Assembly: GCA_015058625.1 (NCBI GenBank)
Contig: SVCA01000010.1
Span: forward strand, 61,635 to 125,634
Length of the DNA: 64,000 nucleotides
DNA from: Pseudoselenomonas ruminantium
Lineage (GTDB): Bacteria; Bacillota; Negativicutes; Selenomonadales; Selenomonadaceae
Reading direction: 5' to 3'
Shown: piece by piece, positions 7,635 through 15,897 of the stretch
Position numbering within the stretch: position 1 is the stretch's first letter
Layout of the letters: every line of letters begins with the position of its first letter
Notes under the pieces: generated by a model
What the model was told of the DNA's origin: nothing
Seen by the model: the letters and a program-made list of their open reading frames with translations, nothing else
Databases searched by the model: none
Made by a program: the position numbers and the translations under genes

Positions 7635-8912
7635 ATGGCTTTTAATCAGGAACATTTTGCACAGCTTATTGATGAATTCACGGTGAACAGCGAGCAGCTT
7701 AGGGAGATTGCCGCTGATTTCCGTTATGATTTGCGTTTGGGGCTCAAGAATCCGGACGAATCTTCGCTGCGTATGCTCAAGTCCTATCTGGGCCTGCCTT
7801 CCGGCAAGGAGACTGGCGAATATCTGGCACTGGACTTTGGCGGCACGAACCTGCGTGTTTTGCGGATTAAGCTCATGGGTGAAGGCAAGTTCGAAGTGCT
7901 CAAAAAGGTGGCCAAGCCGCTGAAGGTGGAAGGCGTATACGATTTTATCGGTGCTGATTCCACGGCTGAGGAAATGTTTGACTTCATCGCTGAACTCGTA
8001 GATGAAGCCATTGACGGCGACCATGAGAAAAAGTACCTCTTAGGTCATACGTTCTCGTTCCCCTCGGAACAGACGAATCTCTACAATGCCAAACTCATCA
8101 TCTGGACGAAGGAATTTGCTACGCCGGGTGTTGAGGGCAAGGTGGTCAATGACCTCTTAAAGGAAGCGCTGCACCGTCAGGGCATTGATAATGTTGAACC
8201 GACGGCGGTCATCAACGATACAGTAGCCGTTCTCCTGGCTGCAGCCTACAAACAGCCGGATATCTACATCGGTTCCATCTATGCTACGGGCCACAACACT
8301 TGCTACCTCGAACCCTATGCTGAAAGCGGCGATGCGCCGATGATTCTCAATCTGGAATCCGGCGGTTTCATGAAGCTCGTGCCGAGCCGTCTGGATATCG
8401 AATATGATGAAGCATCCGAAAAGCCGGGCGAACAGCGTCTGGAAAAAATGGTTTCCGGCCGTTATATGGGCGAGCTCTTCGGCATGGCTATGGCTGAACT
8501 GCTGGAAGAAAAGGGCAAGAACTACGGCTTTACCAGCATTGATATGAGCAATATCATCAATGAGTCCGATAAGGTGGCCGAAATCATCAAGGCTAAGACG
8601 GGCCATGATATTGCGGCCGAAGATGTGGAAAAGGTGCAGAAACTGGCCAGCACGCTGGTTATCCGTTCTGCCCGCCTCGTGACGGCTTCCTTTGTGGGCA
8701 TCATTTGGCAGCAGGCTGGCAGCGGCAAGGCACAGAAACAGCACATTGCCATTGACGGCTCGGTTTACGAAAAGATGCCACTGGCCAAAGAAAACATTAT
8801 GCGCGCTCTGTCCGAACTTCTCGGCGAGGAAGCCGCAGTTATTGATACGGTACTGGAAAACGGCGGCAGCGGTCTGGGCGCAGCGATTGCCGCAGCCATG
8901 TCCCAAAAGTAA
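7635..8912 (+). CDS. Hexokinase of the eukaryotic-type family
   Basis: The 425-aa protein matches the hexokinase_1/hexokinase_2 family rather than bacterial glucokinase or ROK kinases. Motifs in order are LDFGGTNLRVLRIKL (phosphate 1), LGHTFSFPSEQ (sugar-binding segment), INDTVAVLLAAAY (contains the catalytic Asp), ATGHNTCYLE, EKMVSGRYMGEL, AIDGSVYEKMP and GGSGLGAAIAAA (adenosine region). It should phosphorylate glucose or related hexoses with ATP in the cytoplasm. The length is close to a single yeast-type hexokinase unit. A TATAAT at 7585-7590 and AAGGGG before the ATG support independent expression. The family is uncommon in bacteria, but I believe it recurs in Negativicutes. Confidence 0.9.
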   Translation: MAFNQEHFAQLIDEFTVNSEQLREIAADFRYDLRLGLKNPDESSLRMLKSYLGLPSGKETGEYLALDFGGTNLRVLRIKLMGEGKFEVLKKVAKPLKVEGVYDFIGADSTAEEMFDFIAELVDEAIDGDHEKKYLLGHTFSFPSEQTNLYNAKLIIWTKEFATPGVEGKVVNDLLKEALHRQGIDNVEPTAVINDTVAVLLAAAYKQPDIYIGSIYATGHNTCYLEPYAESGDAPMILNLESGGFMKLVPSRLDIEYDEASEKPGEQRLEKMVSGRYMGELFGMAMAELLEEKGKNYGFTSIDMSNIINESDKVAEIIKAKTGHDIAAEDVEKVQKLASTLVIRSARLVTASFVGIIWQQAGSGKAQKQHIAIDGSVYEKMPLAKENIMRALSELLGEEAAVIDTVLENGGSGLGAAIAAAMSQK

Positions 8913-8952
8913 GACCTTAGGTGCGCCTATTCATTGAAGGAGCGTTTTTCCC

Positions 8953-10326
8953 ATGCATCAGGAACAATCACTAAATATGAACCTGTCGCAGCATCTGGCG
9001 ATGACCATGAAGCTGCAGCAGGCCATTCAGATTCTGCAGCTGTCGGCGCAGGATTTGAAGGCGGAGATAGAAAAGGAATACTTGGAAAATCCCGCTCTGG
9101 AGATGGAATACGGCGATGGTGCCGATGAACGGCAGATGGAGAACCTGCGGGCGGAGAATATTTCTGCTTTAGCCGAGTATCTCGAAGGAGATGGCAATAC
9201 CTCTAATGGCGGCTTTAGCGACGCCAGTACCCGCGAACACGTTTTTGAATCGGCTACGCCGGTCAGTACGACCTTGGAGCGGGAACTGTTGGAGCAGGCT
9301 GAATTTGCCTTTCAGGCGGAAGAAGATTTGGCCGTTGCGACCTTCATCATTGGTTCGATTGACGATTGGGGCTATCTGACCCTGCCGTTGAAGGAAATCG
9401 CCGCCACCATGCAGGTGACGGAGGAAAAGGTTGAGGCGGTACTTGCGGTTATTCAGACCTTTGAGCCGTTGGGCGTTGGCGCCCGTGATTTAGCGGAGTG
9501 CCTGCGGATTCAGGCCAAGGCCTTGGGCATTTATGAAGGGCTGGTGGCTGCCGTTATCGACAAGCATCTGCCGAAGGTGGCCGATGCCCGCATCAAGGAA
9601 ATTGCTGCGGCGGAAAAATGCAAGCCAGCTGATGTGCAGGTGGCGGTGGATATCGTTCGCAAGCTCGACCCCAAGCCCGGCAGTGCCTATGGCGGGGAGG
9701 CGGCCAGCTACATCACACCCGATGTGGTGGTGACCAAGACCGCGAACGGCTATCAGGTGAACCTCAACGACACCTATATTCCACAGCTCAAAATATCCTC
9801 TATCTACAAAAATGCCGAGGAATACGACAAGGATACGCAAAAGTACATCAACAAGCGGCTGAGTGCCGCATCCTGGCTCATTAACAGTATTGAACAGCGC
9901 CGCAGCACCATCAAGAAGGTGGTGGAAGAAATCGTGCGCGTACAGCAGGACTTTTTGGAACAGGGCATGAAAAAACTCCACCCCCTGACCATGCAGGAGG
10001 TGGCCGATGCCATCGGTGTCCATGAGTCCACAGTCAGCCGCGCAGTGGCCAATAAATATGCCGAACTGCCGGGCGGCATTATCGCCCTGCGCAAGTTCTT
10101 TACCGCGAATCTAGCCAAGAGTGGTGACGGCGAGGATTTTATTGCCAGCCAGGCCAAGGCCGTCATCAAAGAGCTTATCGAAGGAGAAAATCCGCAGAAG
10201 CCCTTGAGCGACCAAAAGCTCTGTGAACTTTTGAAAACAAGAAAGATGGATATTTCCCGCCGCACGGTCATGAAATACCGCGAGGCTTTGGGCTATCCAT
10301 CTTCGGTGAAGCGCAAGCGCTATTAA
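8953..10326 (+). CDS. rpoN: RNA polymerase sigma-54 factor
   Basis: The 457-aa protein starts with the Gln/Leu-rich region I that contacts core polymerase and activators (LSQHLAMTMKLQQAIQILQL, residues 11-30). It continues with the core-binding domain (DWGYL, EPLGVGARDLAECL) and the HTH (MQEVADAIGVHESTVSRAVA). It ends with the RpoN box RRTVMKYREALGYPSS, which reads the -24 element. Sigma-54 directs transcription from TGGCAC-N5-TTGC promoters with AAA+ activators. I found no convincing intergenic site of that kind in this window. GGAG lies about 12 bases before the ATG. It ends in a strong convergent terminator. Confidence 0.95.
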   Translation: MHQEQSLNMNLSQHLAMTMKLQQAIQILQLSAQDLKAEIEKEYLENPALEMEYGDGADERQMENLRAENISALAEYLEGDGNTSNGGFSDASTREHVFESATPVSTTLERELLEQAEFAFQAEEDLAVATFIIGSIDDWGYLTLPLKEIAATMQVTEEKVEAVLAVIQTFEPLGVGARDLAECLRIQAKALGIYEGLVAAVIDKHLPKVADARIKEIAAAEKCKPADVQVAVDIVRKLDPKPGSAYGGEAASYITPDVVVTKTANGYQVNLNDTYIPQLKISSIYKNAEEYDKDTQKYINKRLSAASWLINSIEQRRSTIKKVVEEIVRVQQDFLEQGMKKLHPLTMQEVADAIGVHESTVSRAVANKYAELPGGIIALRKFFTANLAKSGDGEDFIASQAKAVIKELIEGENPQKPLSDQKLCELLKTRKMDISRRTVMKYREALGYPSSVKRKRY

Positions 10327-10340
10327 GCAAGAGATAGAAA

Positions 10341-10383
10341 AAGAGGGGCTGACATGTCAATTTTTGACATGTCAGCCCCTCTT
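10341..10383. terminator. Perfect 20-bp-stem bidirectional terminator with embedded TTGACATGTCAA
   Basis: Arms 10341-10360 and 10364-10383 are exactly complementary around a 3-base loop. The upper stem contains TGACATGTCA, itself a dyad, which recurs at 27.5 and 54.96 kb. It separates rpoN from the convergent 49-aa gene. Confidence 0.85.
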
Positions 10384-10409
10384 GCCGTACTTCGATATAT
10401 GTTAGGAAA

Positions 10410-10559
10410 TTAGTTTTCGCCTTTTTCAGCTTTGGAAAGTTTTGCGCAAGCAGCAGCAATGCGGTCGATAAAATCATACTCCATGGAAGTTGCTTCGAAA
10501 GCTTCAGCAAATTCACGGCTGCCCAGCTTCTGGTCAAGAATCTTTTCGCAATCACGCAT
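10410..10559 (-). CDS. 49-aa protein under FapR-like operators, function unknown
   Basis: The start is fixed by an excellent ribosome site, AGGAGGTG, nine bases before ATG 10559. Longer readings of the frame have none. The protein is MRDCEKILDQKLGSREFAEA followed by FEATSMEYDFIDRIAAACAK and a charged tail. It resembles the short helical N-terminus that precedes the HTH in some HigA/XRE-type antitoxins (LDxxLxxxEFxxxFEAxxxEYxxID), but the HTH itself is absent. The promoter has two copies of the same sequence found upstream of fapR (see 10594-10644), which ties expression to malonyl-CoA status. What the peptide does is unknown. Confidence 0.7.
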   Translation of the reverse strand: MRDCEKILDQKLGSREFAEAFEATSMEYDFIDRIAAACAKLSKAEKGEN

Positions 10560-10593
10560 GGTTTGTTTCACCTCCTGAAATTTATGGTACATC

Positions 10594-10644
10594 TTAGTAC
10601 CTGCTAACAGAAATACATTATAGCAGGTACTAAAAAAATTGCAA
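10594..10644 (-). promoter_or_regulatory. Promoter with two FapR-like operators
   Basis: On the minus strand, TTGCAA (10644-10639) and TATAAT (10622-10617) are 16 bp apart. The spacer and -10 are covered by TTAGTACCTGCTATAAT (10633-10617). A second, inverted copy, TTAGTACCTGCTAAC, occupies 10594-10608 in the start-site region. Both match the sequence upstream of fapR at 30704-30720 and resemble the known FapR operator TTAGTACCTG(N)TA. Repression by FapR is inferred. Confidence 0.7.
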
Positions 10645-10725
10645 GAGGTTTTTATAAAAAAACTTATAGATAATTCTAATGATAAATAAATCATATTTAT
10701 TTATCTAGAAAAAGACAGCTTTTCA

Positions 10726-10754
10726 TTGGATTTTCAAGAAAAGATGCTTATAAT
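10726..10754 (+). promoter_or_regulatory. Promoter of the two-component operon
   Basis: TTGGAT (10726-10731) and TATAAT (10749-10754) have 17-bp spacing, 31 bp upstream of the response regulator ATG. Confidence 0.6.
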
Positions 10755-10785
10755 AGAAATGAAAATAATTTTTGGAGGTGCGGTT

Positions 10786-11466
10786 ATGCGGGTTTTATTG
10801 GCAGAAGACGACCGTCGCTTGGGCAAATTAGTGCAGTACATGCTGGAGCAGAATAAGATAAAAGCCGATTGGGTGACCAATGGCAGTGAAGTTTATGAGT
10901 ACGCCATGTACACCGATTACGATATATTGATTCTTGATTGGATGATGCCGGGGGAAAACGGCATTGACATCTGCAAGCGATTGCGCAGTGATGGCTACGC
11001 CAAGGCCATCCTCATGCTCACGGCAAGAGATTCCGTGGAAGACAGGGTCTCGGGGCTGGATGCCGGGGCAGACGATTATCTGGTGAAGCCTTTTGAGTTT
11101 GCTGAACTCATGGCGCGCCTGCGGGCTCTGGGCCGCCGCAGCACGCAGCAGATTCAGCAGGATAAGGTGGAAGTCGGCGACTTTACACTGAACCGTACCA
11201 CGAAAGTGTTAAAGAAGAAGGACGAAATCATTCAGCTTTCGCCGCGTGAGTTCCAGATTTTTGACTTGCTGGTACAGAATCTGGGGATTGTGGTGCCCCG
11301 CGACATTCTGCTGGACAGAATTTGGGGCATGGAGGCAGATGTAAGCTCCAACAATATCGACTCCTATATCAAGATTTTGCGGAAAAAACTCGATTTGGGA
11401 GACGGGGAAACCGCCATTAAGACCGTCCGGGGCATTGGCTATAAGCTGGAGGTCGGCGGGCAGTGA
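10786..11466 (+). CDS. OmpR/PhoB-family response regulator
   Basis: The 226-aa protein has a receiver domain (residues 1-115) with the acidic pair in LLAEDD, phosphoacceptor Asp51 in DILILDWMMPG, Thr in LMLTARD and Lys in LVKPFEF. A winged-helix DNA-binding domain (about 130-225) contains SPREFQIFDLLVQNLG and IDSYIKILRKKLD. GGAGGTG lies 7 bases before ATG 10786; the frame extends upstream without a ribosome site. Its stop overlaps the start of the histidine kinase gene (GTGA), so the two are translationally coupled partners. The regulon is unknown; the RND system 3 kb downstream is one untested candidate. Confidence 0.92.
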   Translation: MRVLLAEDDRRLGKLVQYMLEQNKIKADWVTNGSEVYEYAMYTDYDILILDWMMPGENGIDICKRLRSDGYAKAILMLTARDSVEDRVSGLDAGADDYLVKPFEFAELMARLRALGRRSTQQIQQDKVEVGDFTLNRTTKVLKKKDEIIQLSPREFQIFDLLVQNLGIVVPRDILLDRIWGMEADVSSNNIDSYIKILRKKLDLGDGETAIKTVRGIGYKLEVGGQ

Positions 11467-12782
11467 AGGAAAATCTTTTTGGCAAGAGCCGCAAGCGGCT
11501 GACCATGCTCTATTCGCTGGTCATGATTATCTTTCTGGCCATTTTGATTTTCGCCATGCATCAGTCCATGGACTGGTCGATTCGCTCCGAACAGGCCAGG
11601 GAACTTTGGGATACGGCGGATAATGTGGCCGAAGCCCAGAAATATCTCAATCAGCATCCGGAACTGGTGATTGATGATACGCTGGCCTATAAGAACACCA
11701 ATGACCGCTTGTTTTTCTATGTCTTTGACGAGGACGGCCGGCTGCTGAACTTTTCGCGGGCTTCTTTCCGCATTGAGCCGTTTATTCTCGACGTCATGTC
11801 GCAGTGGACGGCGCCGGAAGGGGATGTAGTGGTCGTGACCAAGCCCAAGGAAAATGGCCATAAGTCGGAAATCATGATGACGACCCAGAAAATCACCGAC
11901 AGCAGCGGCAAGGTGCAGATGGTCTATGTGGGCAAGGATGTGACGGCCCTCTACAATGGTATGGAAAAGGCTACATCCATCATGGCAGGATTGGGGCTGC
12001 TTGCGCTTATTATTGCAACCATGATGGGGCATATCCTCTCCGGCAAGGCCATGGTGCCGCTGAAATCCGCCTATGAAAAGCAGCGCCAGTTTGCCGCCGA
12101 TGCTTCCCATGAGCTGCGCACGCCGCTCGCTGTAGTTATGGCTTCGGCAGAAATCCTGCAGAATGACCCAGAAATCAAATCGCCTTTCCTCAAGCAGGTG
12201 GTCGAAGATGTTCATGACGAAGTCAAGAAGATGACCAAGCTGGTCAGCGACCTTTTGGTGGTGGCCCGCAGCGATAACAAGGCCTTGAAGCTGAAACCGT
12301 CCAAATTTGATTTGGGGGCGGTGGCAGCGCAGACTGCCCGCATGATGCAGCCACTAGCCGAGCAGAAGCATATCAATATTGTCGCGGACAACCTGCCCAA
12401 GACAGTGATTCACGCCGATGAGCAGAAAATCCGTCAGCTGGTGCTGATTCTGGTGGACAATGCCGTTAAGTATACCCCCGACGGCGGCAAAGTTACCGTG
12501 GATTTCCGCCCGGCGGAAAAGGGCAAGGTGACGCTGGCGGTGCAGGATACAGGGATTGGCATTGCCAAGGAAGACCAGGAAAAAATCTTTGACCGCTTCT
12601 ATCGGGTGGATAAGGCCCGCTCCCGGGAAATGGGAGGCAATGGTCTGGGGCTGGCCATCGCACAGGAAATTGTGGAACTTCATCATGGCAGCATTGCCAT
12701 TGACAGTGAATTGGGCAAGGGAACGACCTTCCTGGTGACACTCAAGGCTAAGACCAAGGGAAGAAATCTGCACATGTTTTAA
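11463..12782 (+). CDS. Sensor histidine kinase, partner of the upstream regulator
   Basis: The 439-aa inner-membrane kinase has two transmembrane segments, about residues 11-30 (LTMLYSLVMIIFLAILIFAM) and 165-187 (MAGLGLLALIIATMMGHIL). They flank an extracytoplasmic sensor of about 130 residues. A HisKA dimerisation domain with the phosphorylated His in AADASHELRTPLAVV follows. The ATPase domain has the N box (VDNAVKYTPDGG), G1 box (DTGIGIAKEDQEKIFDRFYR) and G2 box (GGNGLGLAIA). The GTG start overlaps the stop of the response regulator gene. The ligand sensed cannot be predicted; no PAS or other recognised sensor fold is visible in the periplasmic loop. Confidence 0.92.
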   Translation: MKENLFGKSRKRLTMLYSLVMIIFLAILIFAMHQSMDWSIRSEQARELWDTADNVAEAQKYLNQHPELVIDDTLAYKNTNDRLFFYVFDEDGRLLNFSRASFRIEPFILDVMSQWTAPEGDVVVVTKPKENGHKSEIMMTTQKITDSSGKVQMVYVGKDVTALYNGMEKATSIMAGLGLLALIIATMMGHILSGKAMVPLKSAYEKQRQFAADASHELRTPLAVVMASAEILQNDPEIKSPFLKQVVEDVHDEVKKMTKLVSDLLVVARSDNKALKLKPSKFDLGAVAAQTARMMQPLAEQKHINIVADNLPKTVIHADEQKIRQLVLILVDNAVKYTPDGGKVTVDFRPAEKGKVTLAVQDTGIGIAKEDQEKIFDRFYRVDKARSREMGGNGLGLAIAQEIVELHHGSIAIDSELGKGTTFLVTLKAKTKGRNLHMF

Positions 12783-12865
12783 TAATTCTGTGAATTTATG
12801 CAGGAAATAGGCAAATGATGACGAACTTAAATAAGTAATGAGGAAAAGTTTCCGGGGGGATGCGT

Positions 12866-13306
12866 ATGAAACACTCGGGCCTGGATGAACGATTGGATGC
12901 AATTCTGGTGCGAGCGGCTATGCGGTTGGAAGAACGAATGCGGCTGGCCTATTTTCGGGGAAGTCTGATTAAGTATTTGGAACGGATTGGTCTGGCAAAA
13001 TACATTGATGATGAAAAACTCCTCAAGGGGAGCCTGCTGGATTTGCAGGATGATGCGGCGGTGGCTATGGCTTATTGCCTGCGCAAAGCCCGTAGATGCG
13101 GATATCTAAAAGAGGCTTTGGACGAAATGAACATGGCAGAGCTATTGCAGAGGGAGACGCATATTAAAACCGTAAAACCATCTGCCAAGCGGCAGCCAGA
13201 AATCAAAAAGGTACAGCTGCAGATGGTCAAGGGAGAAAACAAATCTTCGGCTTTATCGGAAGAAGAAAAGAAAAAGCTATTGAAAAATTTCAAGGTGATA
13301 AAGTAA
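12866..13306 (+). CDS. Hypothetical basic protein
   Basis: The 146-aa protein starts at ATG 12866, six bases after GGGGGG; an ATG at 12860 directly abuts that site and is less likely. It is predicted helical and charged. The N-terminal half is compact (LDERLDAILVRAAMRLEERM, LIKYLERIGLAKYI) and the C-terminal tail is Lys-rich (KKKLLKNFKVIK). No signal peptide, membrane segment or family is recognised. It stands alone after the histidine kinase and ends in a bidirectional terminator. Confidence 0.6.
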   Translation: MKHSGLDERLDAILVRAAMRLEERMRLAYFRGSLIKYLERIGLAKYIDDEKLLKGSLLDLQDDAAVAMAYCLRKARRCGYLKEALDEMNMAELLQRETHIKTVKPSAKRQPEIKKVQLQMVKGENKSSALSEEEKKKLLKNFKVIK

Positions 13307-13342
13307 AAAATCGCTGGCAGTTTTGTCTGTCAGCGATTTTTT
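13305..13342. terminator. Bidirectional terminator
   Basis: AAAAAATCGCTGGCAG (13305-13320) pairs with CTGTCAGCGATTTTTT (13327-13342) with one G-T wobble. It serves the hypothetical gene and the convergent flavoprotein gene. Confidence 0.85.
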
Positions 13343-13343
13343 A

Positions 13344-14507
13344 TTAGAGGCTACCAGCTATCTGCGTGGTGATGTCCTGCAGTTGTTCCTTTGTAGGCAC
13401 ATTCAGCAGTCGGATTTTGTCGAGGATTATTTCGCAGCCCATGTTTTTTAGTTCTTCTTCAATCTGGCCGATGCTTTGCCCACCCCAGCCGTAGGAGCCG
13501 AAGGCCAAGGCTTTTTTGTCCTTGGGAGCAAGTCCTTTGAGGTAGCAGAGGAAGCCTGCCATGGTGGGCAGCATTTGATTGTTGATGGTGGGGGAACCTA
13601 CGGCCAGATATTTTGCCGTGAGGATATCCGTGACGATATCGGAAAGATGATTTTCCTTGAGGTCGTAGAAGCTCACGGGGATGTTCTTTTGGGCAAAGCC
13701 TTCGGCAATGGCGCGGGCCATCTTCTCGGTGGAGTGCCACATGCTGTCAAAGACGATAACGGCGCGTTCCTCGTTCTCGTTCATTGACCATTTCTGATAG
13801 CAGGCCATGATTTCCGGGATATAGGAGCGCCAGATAATGCCGTGGCCCGTGGCGATAAGGCTGATGTCGAGTCCCGCGAGGGCCTTGAGGGCAGTTTGAG
13901 CCTGTCTGCCGTAGAGCATCAGAATGTTGGCGTAGTATTTCTGACATTCAAAGAACAGAATTGACTTGTCAACTTCATCATCGTAGCGATGACTGGAGGC
14001 CAGATGCTCGCCAAAGGCATCATTGGAGAAGAGAATTTTTTCCTCGGGGCAGTAGGTTACCATGCTGTCGGGCCAGTGAAGCATGGGCGTGGGGACGAAC
14101 TGCAGGGTGCGCTGACCGATATTTAGGCTGTCCCCGGCTTTGACGCCTTGATAAGGCAAATCCCCGTAATGAGCTTTGAGCCCCTTTTCGCCGTTGGGCA
14201 GGCTCGTGATGATTTTTGCCTTAGTGCAGTGTTTCATCATAAAGGGAATGGCTCCCGAATGGTCGGGCTCTACATGGCTGGATATGATATAATCAATCTT
14301 AGCCGGGTCAATAATGGATTTTATGCGGGCGAGAAGTTCCGGGGCAAAGGGCTCCTTCACCGTGTCAATGAGGGTAATCTTCTCGTCCAGGATGAGATAG
14401 GCGTTGTAGGTCGTGCCGCGCCCTGTCTGATAGCCGTGGAAACTGCGCATGGACCAGTCGATGGCTCCTACCCAGTAGATGTTTGGCCGGATTTCTATTG
14501 CTTGCAT
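13344..14507 (-). CDS. FprA-type flavodiiron protein (A-type flavoprotein)
   Basis: The 387-aa protein has an N-terminal metallo-beta-lactamase-like diiron domain (residues about 1-245; SSHVEPDHSGAIPFMM carries the H-x-E-x-D-H iron ligands) and a C-terminal flavodoxin domain (about 250-387; VIVFDSMWHSTEKMARAIAE, the FMN phosphate loop). Flavodiiron proteins reduce O2 to water or NO to N2O in the cytoplasm of anaerobes, using electrons from rubredoxin or other carriers. ATG 14507 is preferred because AAAGGA lies nine bases before it; the ATG at 14516 would abut that site. It is divergent from RND pump 1. Together with the Fd-rich metabolism it fits an anaerobe needing oxidative or nitrosative protection. 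Confidence 0.9.
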   Translation of the reverse strand: MQAIEIRPNIYWVGAIDWSMRSFHGYQTGRGTTYNAYLILDEKITLIDTVKEPFAPELLARIKSIIDPAKIDYIISSHVEPDHSGAIPFMMKHCTKAKIITSLPNGEKGLKAHYGDLPYQGVKAGDSLNIGQRTLQFVPTPMLHWPDSMVTYCPEEKILFSNDAFGEHLASSHRYDDEVDKSILFFECQKYYANILMLYGRQAQTALKALAGLDISLIATGHGIIWRSYIPEIMACYQKWSMNENEERAVIVFDSMWHSTEKMARAIAEGFAQKNIPVSFYDLKENHLSDIVTDILTAKYLAVGSPTINNQMLPTMAGFLCYLKGLAPKDKKALAFGSYGWGGQSIGQIEEELKNMGCEIILDKIRLLNVPTKEQLQDITTQIAGSL

Positions 14508-14661
14508 AATCGTCATTCCTTTCTGTCATGGTTACGAAACCTATTTCGTTACTTCGGCGCAGGTAATGTTTTTCCTGCCTGCTAAAGGATTTTGGCCGGG
14601 AAAAGCAGAATTTAATCAAGATAAACCAGTGAATATAAATTGAATGAAATGAGGAAGAATA

Positions 14662-15897
14662 ATGCGCCATACATTTACGGCAATGAGCAGAAAGCAAAAA
14701 ATAACAGCAGCAGGTGTCTGCCTGCTGCTATTGGCGGTGGCGTTCTATTTTTATATGGGCAGCGGCAAGCAGAAGGCCGGTGGCGTGCGCCGGGAACTGC
14801 CGGAGGTGCAGGTGCAGGAAATTCAGCGGGCGGATATGCAGCGTCATATCGTGCTGTCCGGCCAGACTGTGGCCGATGCCAGCATTAACCTTGCGCCTAA
14901 GTACAATGGCCGCATTGCCGAAGTCTATGTGAATCTGGGTGACTGGGTCGAAGAAGGCCAGGTGCTCATGGTGCAGGACTTGGGGGATTTGGATATCTCC
15001 ATTGCCCAGAACCGGGCGGCAGCAGGCGCGGCCCGGGCTGATGCGCGGGAGGCGGCTGCCTCCTACAATGCCAATATCATCAGCAAGCGCAATGCCTATG
15101 AGCTGGCCAAGGCCAAATACGAGCGCCAGCAGTATCTGTTCTCCATTGGGGCTATCTCGCAGGATACCTTGGACAGCAGGGAAGCAGAATTCAGTGCGGC
15201 CCGGGCGGCCTATGAGGTGCTGGCCAATCAGGTGTCTGGCGGCGAACCGGCGGCCGTGGAGTCCAAGGAACTGACGGCCGTCAAGCAGGAGCGGGCCACG
15301 GAGGCTTTGCAGAAACAGCGGGAGGACATGATTCTGCGGGCACCCCGCAGCGGCGTGATTGCTTACCGCAATGCGGAAGTGGGAGCCTTGGCTGCGGCCA
15401 ATTCCAAAGCCTTTACGCTAGTGGACACGGGCCATATCAATGTGGACTGCACGATAGGGGAAAATGATGCAGCCATCTTAAGCTCCGGCATGGCGGTGAA
15501 TATCACCATTGATGCTTTGGGCAGGGACTTTGCGGGCAAGGTCATCTTTGTGAGTCCTGCCATGGAGGAGGACAGCAAGAGCTACAAGGTGCGTCTCTCT
15601 TTGGATAATCCTGATGAATCCGTGAAGGCAGGACTCTTTGCGCATACAGCGGTGGATATTTTGCAGCGGCGTCAGACCATCTTCGTGCCACAGTCGGCGG
15701 TGTTTTCCCGCAATGGGGTGCAGTATGTCTTTGTCCTGCTGGCCGATGGCACCGTGGAACAGCGTGCTGTAAAAATCGGCCTCCTCAATGACGAGAGCGA
15801 GGAGATTATCGAGGGCCTTGCCGTAGGTGAAAAAGTGGTGCTGAACAATCAGGATAAGCTGCAGTCCGGCATGAAAGTCAAGGTGGCAGAATCATGA
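14662..15897 (+). CDS. RND efflux periplasmic adaptor (membrane fusion protein), pump 1
   Basis: The 411-aa protein has an N-terminal membrane anchor (ITAAGVCLLLLAVAFYFYMG, residues about 14-33) without a lipobox. The barrel-sandwich lipoyl-like halves are AEVYVNLGDWVEEGQVLMVQ and RAPRSGVIAYRNAEVGALA. An alpha-hairpin lies between them (IGAISQDTLDSREAEFSAAR) and beta-barrel and membrane-proximal domains follow. It would bridge the inner-membrane RND transporter to an outer-membrane channel. GAGGAA lies before the ATG. Its stop overlaps the pump start by ATGA. No outer-membrane factor gene is linked, so a shared TolC-like channel elsewhere is assumed. Confidence 0.9.
   Translation: MRHTFTAMSRKQKITAAGVCLLLLAVAFYFYMGSGKQKAGGVRRELPEVQVQEIQRADMQRHIVLSGQTVADASINLAPKYNGRIAEVYVNLGDWVEEGQVLMVQDLGDLDISIAQNRAAAGAARADAREAAASYNANIISKRNAYELAKAKYERQQYLFSIGAISQDTLDSREAEFSAARAAYEVLANQVSGGEPAAVESKELTAVKQERATEALQKQREDMILRAPRSGVIAYRNAEVGALAAANSKAFTLVDTGHINVDCTIGENDAAILSSGMAVNITIDALGRDFAGKVIFVSPAMEEDSKSYKVRLSLDNPDESVKAGLFAHTAVDILQRRQTIFVPQSAVFSRNGVQYVFVLLADGTVEQRAVKIGLLNDESEEIIEGLAVGEKVVLNNQDKLQSGMKVKVAES

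Noticed and set aside
8157..8906. Long minus-strand frame opposite the hexokinase gene
   Set aside because: It is a shadow of the strongly coding plus strand with no family match; many similar antisense frames in the GC-rich genes were dropped for the same reason.
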